From: Sva-07 sp035527095 | Lineage (GTDB): Bacteria; Actinomycetota; Acidimicrobiia; Acidimicrobiales; Ilumatobacteraceae | Direction of reading: 5' to 3' | DNA: 24,811 nt | Assembly (NCBI GenBank): GCA_035527095.1 | Contig: DATLBC010000096.1 | Coordinates: 1-24,811 of the forward strand | In this document: positions 1 through 7,444 of the stretch, one piece after another | Layout of the letters: each line of letters begins with the position of its first letter | Position numbering within the stretch: the stretch's first letter is position 1 | Program-made: the position numbers and the translations under genes | Notes under the pieces: generated by a model | Database searches by the model: none | The model's input: only the letters and a program-made list of their open reading frames with translations | What the model was told of the DNA's origin: nothing

Positions 1-1902
1 CGCACCGCGCCAGGCACGAAGGATCGGGTCCTGGTCGTCGACGACGTAGAACGTGACGTCGCCGGAGTAGGCGTCGACGACCGCCTTGACGCTGTTGCGC
101 ACATAGTTGTCGTTGTCGTCGAGGCCCGACTGCGGTGAACGCTGCACGTCGCCGATGCGCTGACCGTACGGATACCGCGAGGAGGTCGTGTAGGCGTCGG
201 TCACCCACACGACGCGACCGTCGACCGCGACCGGATAGGGGTCAGCGTCGTAGGACAAGAACGGAGCAAGCTTGTCCAAACGGTCGTTGATGCCGCGTAC
301 CCACAGCATCTGCGAGTCGTCCTGGATGCCGCCGAAACCGAGCACGTTGTAATCGAGGAATGCCAATGCGAATGCCGCACGCCGCGTGAACGAGCTCATC
401 TCGACACCCAAGGTGCCCTCGTACTGGTGAGGTTCGTCGCACTCACGCTCGGTCGAGCTGGTGTTGGCGATCGCGTACCCGGTGAGGATCTCGCTGAAGT
501 ACAGCTCCGGGCGCTCCAACTCGACGGTGCGGTAGTCGGGGCGTTGGCTCTCGAGCACGCGGCCGGCCGGAGCGACGACCAATCCACAACCACGGGTGTT
601 GATCAGGTGCAGACCCTGCCAGCTCTTGTTGGTCACGCCTGCGAGGTCGAGCTCACGCGCTGCCACCAGCACCTCTTCGGGGTCGCCGTCGCGCGAGTCC
701 TCGAGCACGTACCGGTCGACGTCGAGGTCGTCGATGGTGAGCCCGGCGACCTCGCCTCGGTCGACGAGGAAACGGGACTGCATCTCCTCGGGGTTGAGCA
801 GACGCACGTTCTCCAACGGGGCGACGTCATCCTCGACGTCGTTCACATTGAGCGACCCGAAGCTGATCGTGCGGACGTCGACGTCGGTGAGGTTCAGCGC
901 CTCGCGGGTGGCCTCGACGTTTCGGCCGATGTAGGTCTGTTCACGTTCCTGCTGGTTCGGGTTGACCACCAGTGCCTGCACGACCGCCGGGTAGATCACA
1001 CCGCCGACCAACGCCACGACGAGCCAGAGCGCCGACGCGATCAACGGCATCCGGAACGATCCGGTCTTGACGACGGACAGGTAGAGCCCAGCGGTGAGCA
1101 GCGCGATCAGAATCAGCAGCATGATCGCAGGAAGTTGAGCGTTGACGACCGAGTAGGTCGCGCCCTGCACGATGCCGGTCTGGTTGTTGGTGACGTCGTA
1201 GCGGTCGAGCCAGTAGTCGCCCGCCTTGACGACGGCGAGCACTGCGAGCAGCACCGCCAGGTGCGCTTTGGTGGCCTGGCGCACGACCGGCACCGGCGAC
1301 ACGAACACCACGCCGCCGTTGAGGATGTGCGCCGCCGCGGTGAGCAGCAACACGACGATCAGGGCCGCGAACAGCCAGTTGAGGACGAACGACAGGAACG
1401 GCAGCTGGAACACGTAGAAGCCGATGTCGGCGTTGAACTGGGCATCGGCGATACCGAACTCGCGCGCGTTGCGGAACAACAGCCAGTCCTGCCAGAGGGC
1501 CACGGCGGGCAGCGCCAGCAGAAGCGCGAACAGCAGCGCGATGCCGTAGCGAACGATGCGGAGCCGCTGGCCGAACAGCTCGTGGAATCGTTCCACGTAG
1601 GGGTGCACATTCGCCGGGAAGTGTGACGGCGCGGCCCGGTCGGCGATGAAGAGGTTGAGCCCAGCGATCACCGCGAATGCGAGGAAGAACACGCCGAACA
1701 ACGTGAGTTTTGCGGTCAGGACACCCCAGAACACATCGTTGCGGCCGAGCGCGTCGTGCCAGAGGTAGTCGACGTAGAACCGGGCGATCGCTCGGCCGAA
1801 GATCAAGACGAACAGGAACAGTCCGCCGATCACGATCAGGATCCCGCGTCCGCTGATCCGACGACGTGGACGGTCGACCGACAGGTCAGATGAGCGCCGC
1901 AT
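1..1902 (-). CDS. UPF0182 family large membrane protein (C-terminus cut by window edge)
   Basis: The frame reads open from an ATG at 1902 to the left edge, giving 634 codons of a protein that is usually about 900-1000 residues, so the C-terminal third is missing. The N-terminal half is hydrophobic, with several predicted membrane helices, the first being GILIVIGGLFLFVLIFGRAI just after an Arg-rich start. The later part is a soluble, probably extracytoplasmic domain, with stretches such as TRRAAFALAFLDYNVLGF and WVTDAYTTSSRYPYGQ that I recognise from COG1615/UPF0182. The biochemical function of the family is unknown. The ATG lies 11 nt after the TAG stop of the upstream gene. A TAGTGT hexamer, which overlaps that stop, ends 8 nt before the ATG, so the gene probably also has its own leaderless promoter. 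In mycobacteria a UPF0182 gene lies next to a YlbL-type protease gene; here one extra gene separates them. Confidence 0.9.
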   Translation of the reverse strand, partial: MRRSSDLSVDRPRRRISGRGILIVIGGLFLFVLIFGRAIARFYVDYLWHDALGRNDVFWGVLTAKLTLFGVFFLAFAVIAGLNLFIADRAAPSHFPANVHPYVERFHELFGQRLRIVRYGIALLFALLLALPAVALWQDWLLFRNAREFGIADAQFNADIGFYVFQLPFLSFVLNWLFAALIVVLLLTAAAHILNGGVVFVSPVPVVRQATKAHLAVLLAVLAVVKAGDYWLDRYDVTNNQTGIVQGATYSVVNAQLPAIMLLILIALLTAGLYLSVVKTGSFRMPLIASALWLVVALVGGVIYPAVVQALVVNPNQQEREQTYIGRNVEATREALNLTDVDVRTISFGSLNVNDVEDDVAPLENVRLLNPEEMQSRFLVDRGEVAGLTIDDLDVDRYVLEDSRDGDPEEVLVAARELDLAGVTNKSWQGLHLINTRGCGLVVAPAGRVLESQRPDYRTVELERPELYFSEILTGYAIANTSSTERECDEPHQYEGTLGVEMSSFTRRAAFALAFLDYNVLGFGGIQDDSQMLWVRGINDRLDKLAPFLSYDADPYPVAVDGRVVWVTDAYTTSSRYPYGQRIGDVQRSPQSGLDDNDNYVRNSVKAVVDAYSGDVTFYVVDDQDPILRAWRGA

Positions 1903-1910
1903 TGGCGCCG

Positions 1911-1916
1911 ACACTA
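1911..1916 (-). promoter_or_regulatory. -10-like hexamer TAGTGT before the UPF0182 gene
   Basis: TAGTGT ends 8 nt before the ATG at 1902 and contains the stop codon of the upstream gene. The distance fits a transcript starting at the start codon. No convincing -35 box is visible. Confidence 0.45.
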
Positions 1917-3794
1917 ACGGTCAGCGGGCAGCAAGATGCATCGGCAGCCGAGGTGCGCCGGCGGGAACCGATGGCCCGTCGGGAATGCATCACCGGCAGC
2001 GAGCGCGCCACCAAGGGTGTTGTCATCGCAGTCGGCGCACACCGTGTGCGACGGATCTGCAGTCCAATCGACGGCGGTGCCCGCCTCGAACGCGGTGAAC
2101 ACGCCATGGCCGTGCGACGCCCGAACCACATCGTCGAGCTGCTCGTCGATGTGCTGCGTCTTCCACTCGCGATACACCGATCGCACCCGCTTCGCGATGC
2201 CTGCGTTGTCGCCATCGCCGTCGGCAACGCATCGCTCGAGTCGCTCGCGTAGCGGCACGATCAGCCACTCGTCGAGGACGGCGTCGCCTGCCTCCACCGC
2301 CTTGGTGGCATCGGCCTTCTTGATCTTGGCGACGCGGCCGGGACTGACGAGCGACGCGCCGGCGTTCGCTGCTGCGAGGAGATCGTCGGCGATGGCCACC
2401 CGGTAGCGGCTGAGGTGTTCGGCCGGAGCCGGCAACAGATCGGACACTGCCCGGACCGGTTCGCGCCGGCGCAGCCCGTCGAGCACCTCGTTCTGCTCGT
2501 CGGCCAGCACCCGCTTCAGCTTCTTCGCGCTCGCAACGATCAACGGGGTGAGGTCGGCATCGCGCTGGTCGAACGGCGTCGCCTCGGCGACCTCGTCACC
2601 AGCGAGCGCCGGCTCGTCGTCGGACGCCATGGCGACGTCCGCCGGCCGGTCCGCCATGGCGACATCCGCTGGTTCATCGACCAGATCGTCATCGGATTCG
2701 ACCGCAACGAGCGAGGCATCGGCGCGGAGGCGGGCGAACAGGTCGACCACGACGTCGTCGCGAGCCTCGACGACCGCTTCCCCTTCGACCTGACCTTCTT
2801 CGACGATCACGTCCTCGCCGATCTGGTCCTCGTCGACGACAACCTCATCGCCGGCCTGATCGTGCTCGTCTGCTTCCTCGGCGGCGACCTGGAGGTTCTC
2901 GACGACTGCGTCCTCGTCCGTCTGCTCGTCGGCGGCCGGCGCCTCGACGACATCTGCCACGGCGTCGGCCTGGTCGTGCTCGGCCACCTCGGCGACCTCG
3001 GCGACCTCGGCAGTCTCAGTCGGATCTGCCACGTCGTCGGCGACCTCGTCGTTCACCGATGCGTCGTCAGATGGCCCGTCGGCAGGGCGGGGGCCGTTCG
3101 GCACCATCACCGGCACCGGGCCCGTCGTTGGAGACAGGTTGACGTATTCGTCGGGCTCACCGAGCGGCTGGAGTTCGGAGACGACGTCGACGGCGACGAG
3201 CCGCGCTCGCTCGAACGACTGCATCAGACGGTCGCGACCGAGCAGCAGCTGCTCGATCTGCTCGCGAGCGAGCTCGCGACGGCGGGCGAGTTCGCTCAGC
3301 ACGCGCTCGCGATAGGCGCGTGCTTCGTTGACCATCTCGCGGCCCTGCTGCTTGGCCATCGACAGCTCGGCTTCGGCATCGGTGGCCGCATCGGATCGAC
3401 GACGTGAGGCCTCGATCTCGGCCTCCTCGCGCATGCGGGCGGCCTCGTCGCCTGCCTCGCTCAACAGCTGCGCAGCGCTCAGCTCGGCCTTCTGGCGGAT
3501 CTCTGCAGCACTCTCGCGGGCGGTGGTCAACACTCGTGCGGTCTCTTCGCCGAGCAACCGGGTCAGGGCCTGCTCGTCGAGCTGCGCCGAGGCCAGGTCG
3601 GGACTGGACTGCGCGGTGCGGAGCTCACGCTCGAGGAAGCGCTCACGCTCCTGCAGCCGTCCGAGCTCGGCGGCCACCATACGCAGAAAGTCGCGGACCT
3701 CTCCCTGGTCGAAACCACGGCGGCCGGTACCGAAGGCGGCGTCGGCAACCGACGCCGGTGACGACGGATCCGGGCGAGCGAAGGACATGGCCAT
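1914..3794 (-). CDS. DivIVA-domain coiled-coil protein with acidic linker and MuF-like Cys/His C-terminus
   Basis: Four regions can be seen in the 626 residues. Residues 12-60 resemble a DivIVA N-terminus, with the RRGFDQGEVRDFLRMVAAEL segment at 25-44, typical of proteins that sense membrane curvature or organise poles and septa. Residues 45-205 are a charged Ala/Glu/Arg-rich coiled coil. Residues 240-405 are very acidic and low in complexity, with repeats of EVA and PADVAMA. Residues 410-626 are helical and end in C586-x2-C589, then PPAHLGCRC (P611, H614, C617, C619). That Cys/His pattern resembles the C-terminus of phage Mu F-like minor head proteins and probably binds metal. The function is unknown; a scaffold for envelope growth is a guess. 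The ATG at 3794 has TAGCGT 6 nt upstream; a second ATG at 3788 is possible. The gene sits between the UPF0182 and YlbL-type genes. Confidence 0.8.
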   Translation of the reverse strand: MAMSFARPDPSSPASVADAAFGTGRRGFDQGEVRDFLRMVAAELGRLQERERFLERELRTAQSSPDLASAQLDEQALTRLLGEETARVLTTARESAAEIRQKAELSAAQLLSEAGDEAARMREEAEIEASRRRSDAATDAEAELSMAKQQGREMVNEARAYRERVLSELARRRELAREQIEQLLLGRDRLMQSFERARLVAVDVVSELQPLGEPDEYVNLSPTTGPVPVMVPNGPRPADGPSDDASVNDEVADDVADPTETAEVAEVAEVAEHDQADAVADVVEAPAADEQTDEDAVVENLQVAAEEADEHDQAGDEVVVDEDQIGEDVIVEEGQVEGEAVVEARDDVVVDLFARLRADASLVAVESDDDLVDEPADVAMADRPADVAMASDDEPALAGDEVAEATPFDQRDADLTPLIVASAKKLKRVLADEQNEVLDGLRRREPVRAVSDLLPAPAEHLSRYRVAIADDLLAAANAGASLVSPGRVAKIKKADATKAVEAGDAVLDEWLIVPLRERLERCVADGDGDNAGIAKRVRSVYREWKTQHIDEQLDDVVRASHGHGVFTAFEAGTAVDWTADPSHTVCADCDDNTLGGALAAGDAFPTGHRFPPAHLGCRCILLPADR

Positions 3795-3800
3795 GGCGCA

Positions 3801-3806
3801 ACGCTA
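3801..3806 (-). promoter_or_regulatory. -10-like hexamer TAGCGT before the DivIVA-like gene
   Basis: TAGCGT ends 6 nt before the ATG at 3794 and fits a leaderless start. The same hexamer occurs before three other genes in the window. Confidence 0.5.
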
Positions 3807-3838
3807 CGCACCCAGCGCGCGCAGATGGTGGCAATCAG

Positions 3839-5047
3839 TCAGCTCACGGTGACGAGCGGGTCGCCACCCAGCTCCTCGAGCACCGCGAGGGCCTCGTCGA
3901 GCGTCGCCACGGGGATGATCTCCACCTCGCCGCGGCCCGCATCCTCGAGCCGCTGAAGCCGCTCAGGGTCGTCGAGTTCCGACTGTGACGCAGGCACCAG
4001 GAACACCCTCACACCGTTCTGGTGCACCGCCGAGACCTTCTGGGTGAGCCCGCCGATCGCTCCCACACTGCCATCGAGTGAGATCGTTCCGGTCACCGCC
4101 ACCTCTTGCCCACCGGTGAGATCACCTGGCGACAGCTCGTCGATCATCGCGAGCGTGAATGCCAAGCCGGCCGACGGACCGCCGATGTCATCGGTACGGA
4201 TGTCGACCTCGAACGGGAGCGTGATTGCACGAGTGTCGAACGGGACGAACCCGACGATCGTCCGTTCCGGATCGTCGGGTGACGCCGACAACTCGACGGT
4301 CACCTCCTGTTCGCCCTCGCCAGGACGATCGATCAACAACTCGATGCTGTCGCCCGGCTCCTTGTCGGCAAGGACGGCGCTCAGGTCCTCGACCGATTCG
4401 AGCGGGAGGCCCTCGGCCTCGAGAATCCGGTCTGCCGGATCGATCTGCTCGTCGGACGGGAACCACTCGGCGCACTCCCCGTCGTCGCCCGGTGTCTTGC
4501 ACAACACGTCCTGCACGATCACCTCACCCGGGGTGATCTCGACGTCGAAACCCAGCGTGGTCAACGCGACGTACTGCGCCTCCTGCTCGGCGGTCCGCAT
4601 CATCTGCAGATTGAACTCTCGGCGCTGGCTCGGCGTGCGCACGCCGAACTTGTCCTCCTCGGTCAGGAAATCGATCGCCGGGTCGTCACGACCGGCGAAC
4701 CACGACAGCACGGACTGGCTCGGCGAGGTCACCGTGACGAAGTGGAAATCGTTCGACGTCTCGTACCGCTCGACTCCCTCGGGGAGCTCGCCGAACTCGA
4801 TCCGATCGTTCACCCGGTCGGCCGACGCCGGCGTGAGCGCAAAGGGAGTCGGCTCCATCTCACCCGTGCGCCGGCTCTCCTTATCGGACACCAGCGTCGA
4901 TGGCAACAACGAGGCCAAGCCGATCACCGCGAGGATCACGAGGCCCGCTCCGGCGATCACCCACGCCCACCACCTGTTGCGCGGAGCCGTCGAGTCATCC
5001 TCGTTCGGTACGATGTCGGTTGTCGTGTCGGTCACGGATCTCACCAC
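3839..5047 (-). CDS. YlbL-type membrane-anchored PDZ / Lon-like (S16) serine protease
   Basis: The 402-residue protein has a short cytoplasmic N-terminus and one membrane helix (about 28-50). An extracytoplasmic region follows, with a PDZ-like segment at about 170-250 (DRILEAEGLPLESVEDLSAV). The C-terminal S16/Lon-like proteolytic domain has the catalytic Ser in GGPSAGLAF (S292) and the partner Lys in GGLTQKV (K337). Both dyad residues are present, so it should be active. Family members are thought to act in envelope protein quality control. Cys183 and Cys192 in the PDZ region could form a disulfide. The first GTG is at 5047. A GTG at 5035 with GGTGAG four nt upstream is equally plausible and would give 398 residues. 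The next gene starts on the opposite strand within this 5' end. Confidence 0.92.
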   Translation of the reverse strand: MVRSVTDTTTDIVPNEDDSTAPRNRWWAWVIAGAGLVILAVIGLASLLPSTLVSDKESRRTGEMEPTPFALTPASADRVNDRIEFGELPEGVERYETSNDFHFVTVTSPSQSVLSWFAGRDDPAIDFLTEEDKFGVRTPSQRREFNLQMMRTAEQEAQYVALTTLGFDVEITPGEVIVQDVLCKTPGDDGECAEWFPSDEQIDPADRILEAEGLPLESVEDLSAVLADKEPGDSIELLIDRPGEGEQEVTVELSASPDDPERTIVGFVPFDTRAITLPFEVDIRTDDIGGPSAGLAFTLAMIDELSPGDLTGGQEVAVTGTISLDGSVGAIGGLTQKVSAVHQNGVRVFLVPASQSELDDPERLQRLEDAGRGEVEIIPVATLDEALAVLEELGGDPLVTVS

Positions 5048-5348
5048 TCAGGCTGCCTGGATGGCCGGACTCGCACTACTCGCGCTCGTCCTGGCGGGCT
5101 GGCGCAAGAATGCCAGAGCAGCGACCAGAATCCCACGCGGCGAGCCGATTCTCCGTCGGCCGTGGGAGCCAATCCCGATCGCGGAGACCACGACCTCGCT
5201 GTACAAGCGGCCAGGGCCCCTGCGCCGACTGTGGGCCGCCGTCGCCGGGTCGGCGCTCGCTGTGGTGATCGGCGCCGTCTTCGCTGTCGTCATCGCGTTC
5301 GGCACCGGTTGGCTCGTCATCACCCTCACCGACTTGTTGAAGCAGTGA
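5025..5348 (+). CDS. small two-helix membrane protein, function unknown
   Basis: From a GTG at 5025 this encodes 107 residues. There is a first hydrophobic segment (AAWMAGLALLALVLAGW), a basic middle part with RIPRGEPILRRPWEP and LYKRPGPLRRLW, and a second long hydrophobic segment ending GTGWLVITLTDLLKQ. I do not recognise a family. Other possible starts are an ATG at 5013 (111 residues) and an ATG at 5061 (95 residues). The last would cut the first helix. A TACGAT hexamer at 5009-5014 would suit the GTG. Its stop overlaps the GTG of the HEAT-repeat gene by 4 nt, so the two are probably translated together. The 5' end overlaps that of the divergent protease gene by about 20 nt. Confidence 0.6.
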   Translation: MSVTDLTTQAAWMAGLALLALVLAGWRKNARAATRIPRGEPILRRPWEPIPIAETTTSLYKRPGPLRRLWAAVAGSALAVVIGAVFAVVIAFGTGWLVITLTDLLKQ

Positions 5349-5935
5349 GCGAACCTGGCGTTCGCGCCATGGCCATCGCGGGCCACACGGGAGACGCTCC
5401 GACAGCCCGTGCGGGCCTGAGCTCGACGGATCCCGCCGTGAAAGCCGCTGCGCTGGGCGCCCTGGAACGACTCGGTGCGCTCGACACCGACACACTCGCC
5501 GCGGCGTTGAGTGACTCCGACGTCATCGTTCGACGACGAGCCGCCGAGATCTCCGCAGCGCACCCGTCGGTCGATCTGCTCGCCAGCCTCGACGATGCCG
5601 ACGATCGCGTCGTCGAGGTCGCGGCGTGGGCGTGTGGCGAACACGAGTCGCGACGCGACGCGATCGTCGAGCGTCTCGTCGCATTGGCCGGGGCCGCCGA
5701 CGATCCGCTGGTGCGCGAGTCCGCAGTTGCTGCGCTCGGAGCAATCGGCGACGAGCGTGGGCTCGCGTCGATCCTCGCCGCGTGCAGCGACAAGCCGGCT
5801 GTGCGCCGGCGCGCTGTGCTGGCGCTCGCCCCATTCGACGGGCCCGAGGTGGAGGCCGCCGTCGACCAAGCGTTGCTCGATCGCGACTGGCAGGTCCGCC
5901 AAGCAGCCGAAGACCTCCGCCGCGCCCAGTCCTGA
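5345..5935 (+). CDS. HEAT-repeat protein
   Basis: The 196-residue protein is built of tandem helical repeats of about 30 residues, such as STDPAVKAAALGALERLGAL, DSDVIVRRRAAEISAAHP, DDRVVEVAAWACGEH, DPLVRESAVAALGAIGDERG and DWQVRQAAEDLRRA. These match the HEAT / PBS-lyase-like pattern. Such proteins are usually binding scaffolds; no catalytic motif is visible. The GTG at 5345 overlaps the upstream stop (GTGA), which favours this start by translational coupling; an ATG at 5369 is an alternative. The stop lies 12 nt before the large hairpin at 5948. Confidence 0.8.
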   Translation: MSEPGVRAMAIAGHTGDAPTARAGLSSTDPAVKAAALGALERLGALDTDTLAAALSDSDVIVRRRAAEISAAHPSVDLLASLDDADDRVVEVAAWACGEHESRRDAIVERLVALAGAADDPLVRESAVAALGAIGDERGLASILAACSDKPAVRRRAVLALAPFDGPEVEAAVDQALLDRDWQVRQAAEDLRRAQS

Positions 5936-5947
5936 GCCCTTCCGCCA

Positions 5948-6017
5948 GCAAACCCACGTTTGCGTCGGGGTTCGGGTGGACCGCCTCACCTGAACCCCGA
6001 CGCAAACGTGGGTTTGC
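5948..6017. repeat. 31-bp-stem hairpin between convergent genes (GTTTGYGTCG repeat, copy A)
   Basis: The left arm 5948-5978 and right arm 5987-6017 are complementary at 30 of 31 positions, with an 8-nt loop. The outer part is GCAAACCCACGTTTGCGTCG. The hairpin fills nearly all of the gap between the HEAT gene (stop 5935) and the GNAT gene (stop 6023), as a bidirectional terminator would. No T-tract follows it on either strand. Two shorter relatives are at 16783 and 17676. Confidence 0.85.
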
Positions 6018-6022
6018 AGGGT

Positions 6023-6490
6023 TCAGAGCGTGTAGCGGTAAACGTTCGTTTCGCGAGGCTCGAACCCGATGCGGCGATACAACCGATTCGCCGCCTCGCG
6101 GGACGGGCGGCTCGTCAGACTCACGTCCTTTGCTCCCCGCGACCGGGCCTGATCCAGTGCTGCCCGATTGAGCATCTCGCCGACACCGTGGCCACGGGCG
6201 TCGGCATCGACGACGACGTCCTCGATCCAGGCCTTGGTCCCGGTCGGAATCCGATAGAACGCGAGCGTCAGGCTGCCGAGGATCCGTCCGTCGACCCGAG
6301 CGACGAACAGCACGGTGTCCTCGCTGCCGACCAATGCCGTCAGATGATCGCGTGACGGCGGGGGTGACGATGACGACAGCTGTGGGATCAACCTGTTGAA
6401 CGCCTCGATCAGCTCATCGTCGACGGCGTGCACCTCGACGACGACCGCAGCGCCATCGCCAACTTCGATTGGATTCGTCTGCTCACTCAC
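6023..6490 (-). CDS. GNAT-family N-acetyltransferase
   Basis: The 155-residue protein has the full single GNAT fold. A beta strand carries VLFVARVDGRILGSLTLAFY, then comes IEDVVVDADARGHGVGEMLN, containing the acetyl-CoA pyrophosphate loop R-G-H-G-V-G. The C-terminus is the usual SREAANRLYRRIGFEPRETN. The substrate cannot be inferred. I chose the GTG at 6490 because TAGCGT ends 8 nt upstream; a GTG at 6496 would leave only 2 nt. It is divergent from the PAC2 gene, with the two -10 boxes about 15 nt apart. Confidence 0.88.
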   Translation of the reverse strand: MSEQTNPIEVGDGAAVVVEVHAVDDELIEAFNRLIPQLSSSSPPPSRDHLTALVGSEDTVLFVARVDGRILGSLTLAFYRIPTGTKAWIEDVVVDADARGHGVGEMLNRAALDQARSRGAKDVSLTSRPSREAANRLYRRIGFEPRETNVYRYTL

Positions 6491-6498
6491 CTCCACCG

Positions 6499-6504
6499 AC
6501 GCTA
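6499..6504 (-). promoter_or_regulatory. -10-like hexamer TAGCGT before the GNAT gene
   Basis: TAGCGT on the minus strand ends 8 nt before the GTG at 6490. It is back to back with the PAC2 hexamer at 6519. Confidence 0.5.
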
Positions 6505-6518
6505 GTGCGTGTCGCCGA

Positions 6519-6524
6519 TAGCGT
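6519..6524 (+). promoter_or_regulatory. -10-like hexamer TAGCGT before the PAC2 gene
   Basis: TAGCGT ends 7 nt before the GTG at 6532, a leaderless spacing. It was used to choose that start. Confidence 0.5.
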
Positions 6525-6531
6525 GACGGCC

Positions 6532-7407
6532 GTGGGAACCGAGCACGTACGTTGGCTGGCGGAACCGAACCTCAACCGCCCGGTGCTCGTTGCGGCGTTC
6601 ACGGGCTGGAACGATGCAGGTGACTCGGCGTCGATTGCCCTGCGCACGATGATCGAGGCGTGGGGTGCCCAGGCGCTCGCAGAGATCGATCCCGAGGCGT
6701 TCACCGACTTCGCCACCGTGCGCCCCCACGTTCGGCTCGACGAACACCAGCACCGGTCGATCGTGTGGCCGACGGTCGGCGTCTGGTCCGTCTCGCTTCC
6801 CGGCACCGACGTCATCATGGTGCTCGGCCCCGAGCCCGCGCTGCGCTGGAGGCTGTTCTGCGAGCAGATCGAGGGCATCGCAGAAGCGTTCGACGTGACG
6901 ATGGCGATTTCGCTCGGGGCATTGCTGGCCGACGTGCCGCACTCGCGTCCCGTGCCGCTGATCGGCACGGCCACCGACGATCTGCTCATCGACCGTTTCG
7001 AGCTGCGCCGCTCGCAATACGAGGGGCCGACCGGCATTGTCGGTGTGCTCCACGACGCACTGCACAACAGCGGCATGGCCACGGCGTCGCTCTGGGCAGC
7101 CGTACCCGGCTACGCATCACAGATCGCGTCGCCAAAGGCCGCAATGGCGCTCGTCGAGCGGGCCTGCTCGATGATCGGCACTCCGGCCCCACTGTCACAC
7201 CTCGCTACCGAGGCCGCTGCCTACGACGCACAGGTGGCAGCGATGATCGGCGACGACGAGGACATGATCGAGTACTTGTCACGTCTCGAGCAGCTCACCG
7301 ACGAAGAAGCCGACGACGATGACGACATGTCGTCGGACGCACCGCTCGACCCGGACGCGCTGGTCGAAGAGGTCGAGCAGTTCCTTCGCGACCGCGACCC
7401 GGACTGA
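6532..7407 (+). CDS. PAC2 family protein (proteasome-assembly-chaperone-like)
   Basis: The 291-residue protein opens with HVRWLAEPNLNRPVLVAAFT and GWNDAGDSAS, the signature of actinobacterial PAC2 proteins. Later stretches (ISLGALLADVPHSRPVPLIG, VPGYASQIASPKAAMALVER) also fit the family. The C-terminus is acidic (DEEADDDDDMSSD). Eukaryotic PAC2 is a proteasome assembly chaperone. The bacterial role is not established, and no proteasome gene lies in the window. The GTG at 6532 is preferred because TAGCGT lies 7 nt upstream and the homologous N-terminus begins here. A GTG at 6523 would overlap the hexamer. Confidence 0.9.
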   Translation: MGTEHVRWLAEPNLNRPVLVAAFTGWNDAGDSASIALRTMIEAWGAQALAEIDPEAFTDFATVRPHVRLDEHQHRSIVWPTVGVWSVSLPGTDVIMVLGPEPALRWRLFCEQIEGIAEAFDVTMAISLGALLADVPHSRPVPLIGTATDDLLIDRFELRRSQYEGPTGIVGVLHDALHNSGMATASLWAAVPGYASQIASPKAAMALVERACSMIGTPAPLSHLATEAAAYDAQVAAMIGDDEDMIEYLSRLEQLTDEEADDDDDMSSDAPLDPDALVEEVEQFLRDRDPD

Positions 7408-7444
7408 CATTCGCGACCGGAGCACTCGACGCGGGTCGACGTGG

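Noticed and set aside
427..1626. 399-codon open frame on the plus strand
   Set aside because: Antisense to the UPF0182 gene; Arg/His/Asp/Val-rich low-complexity translation caused by high-GC codon bias on the other strand.
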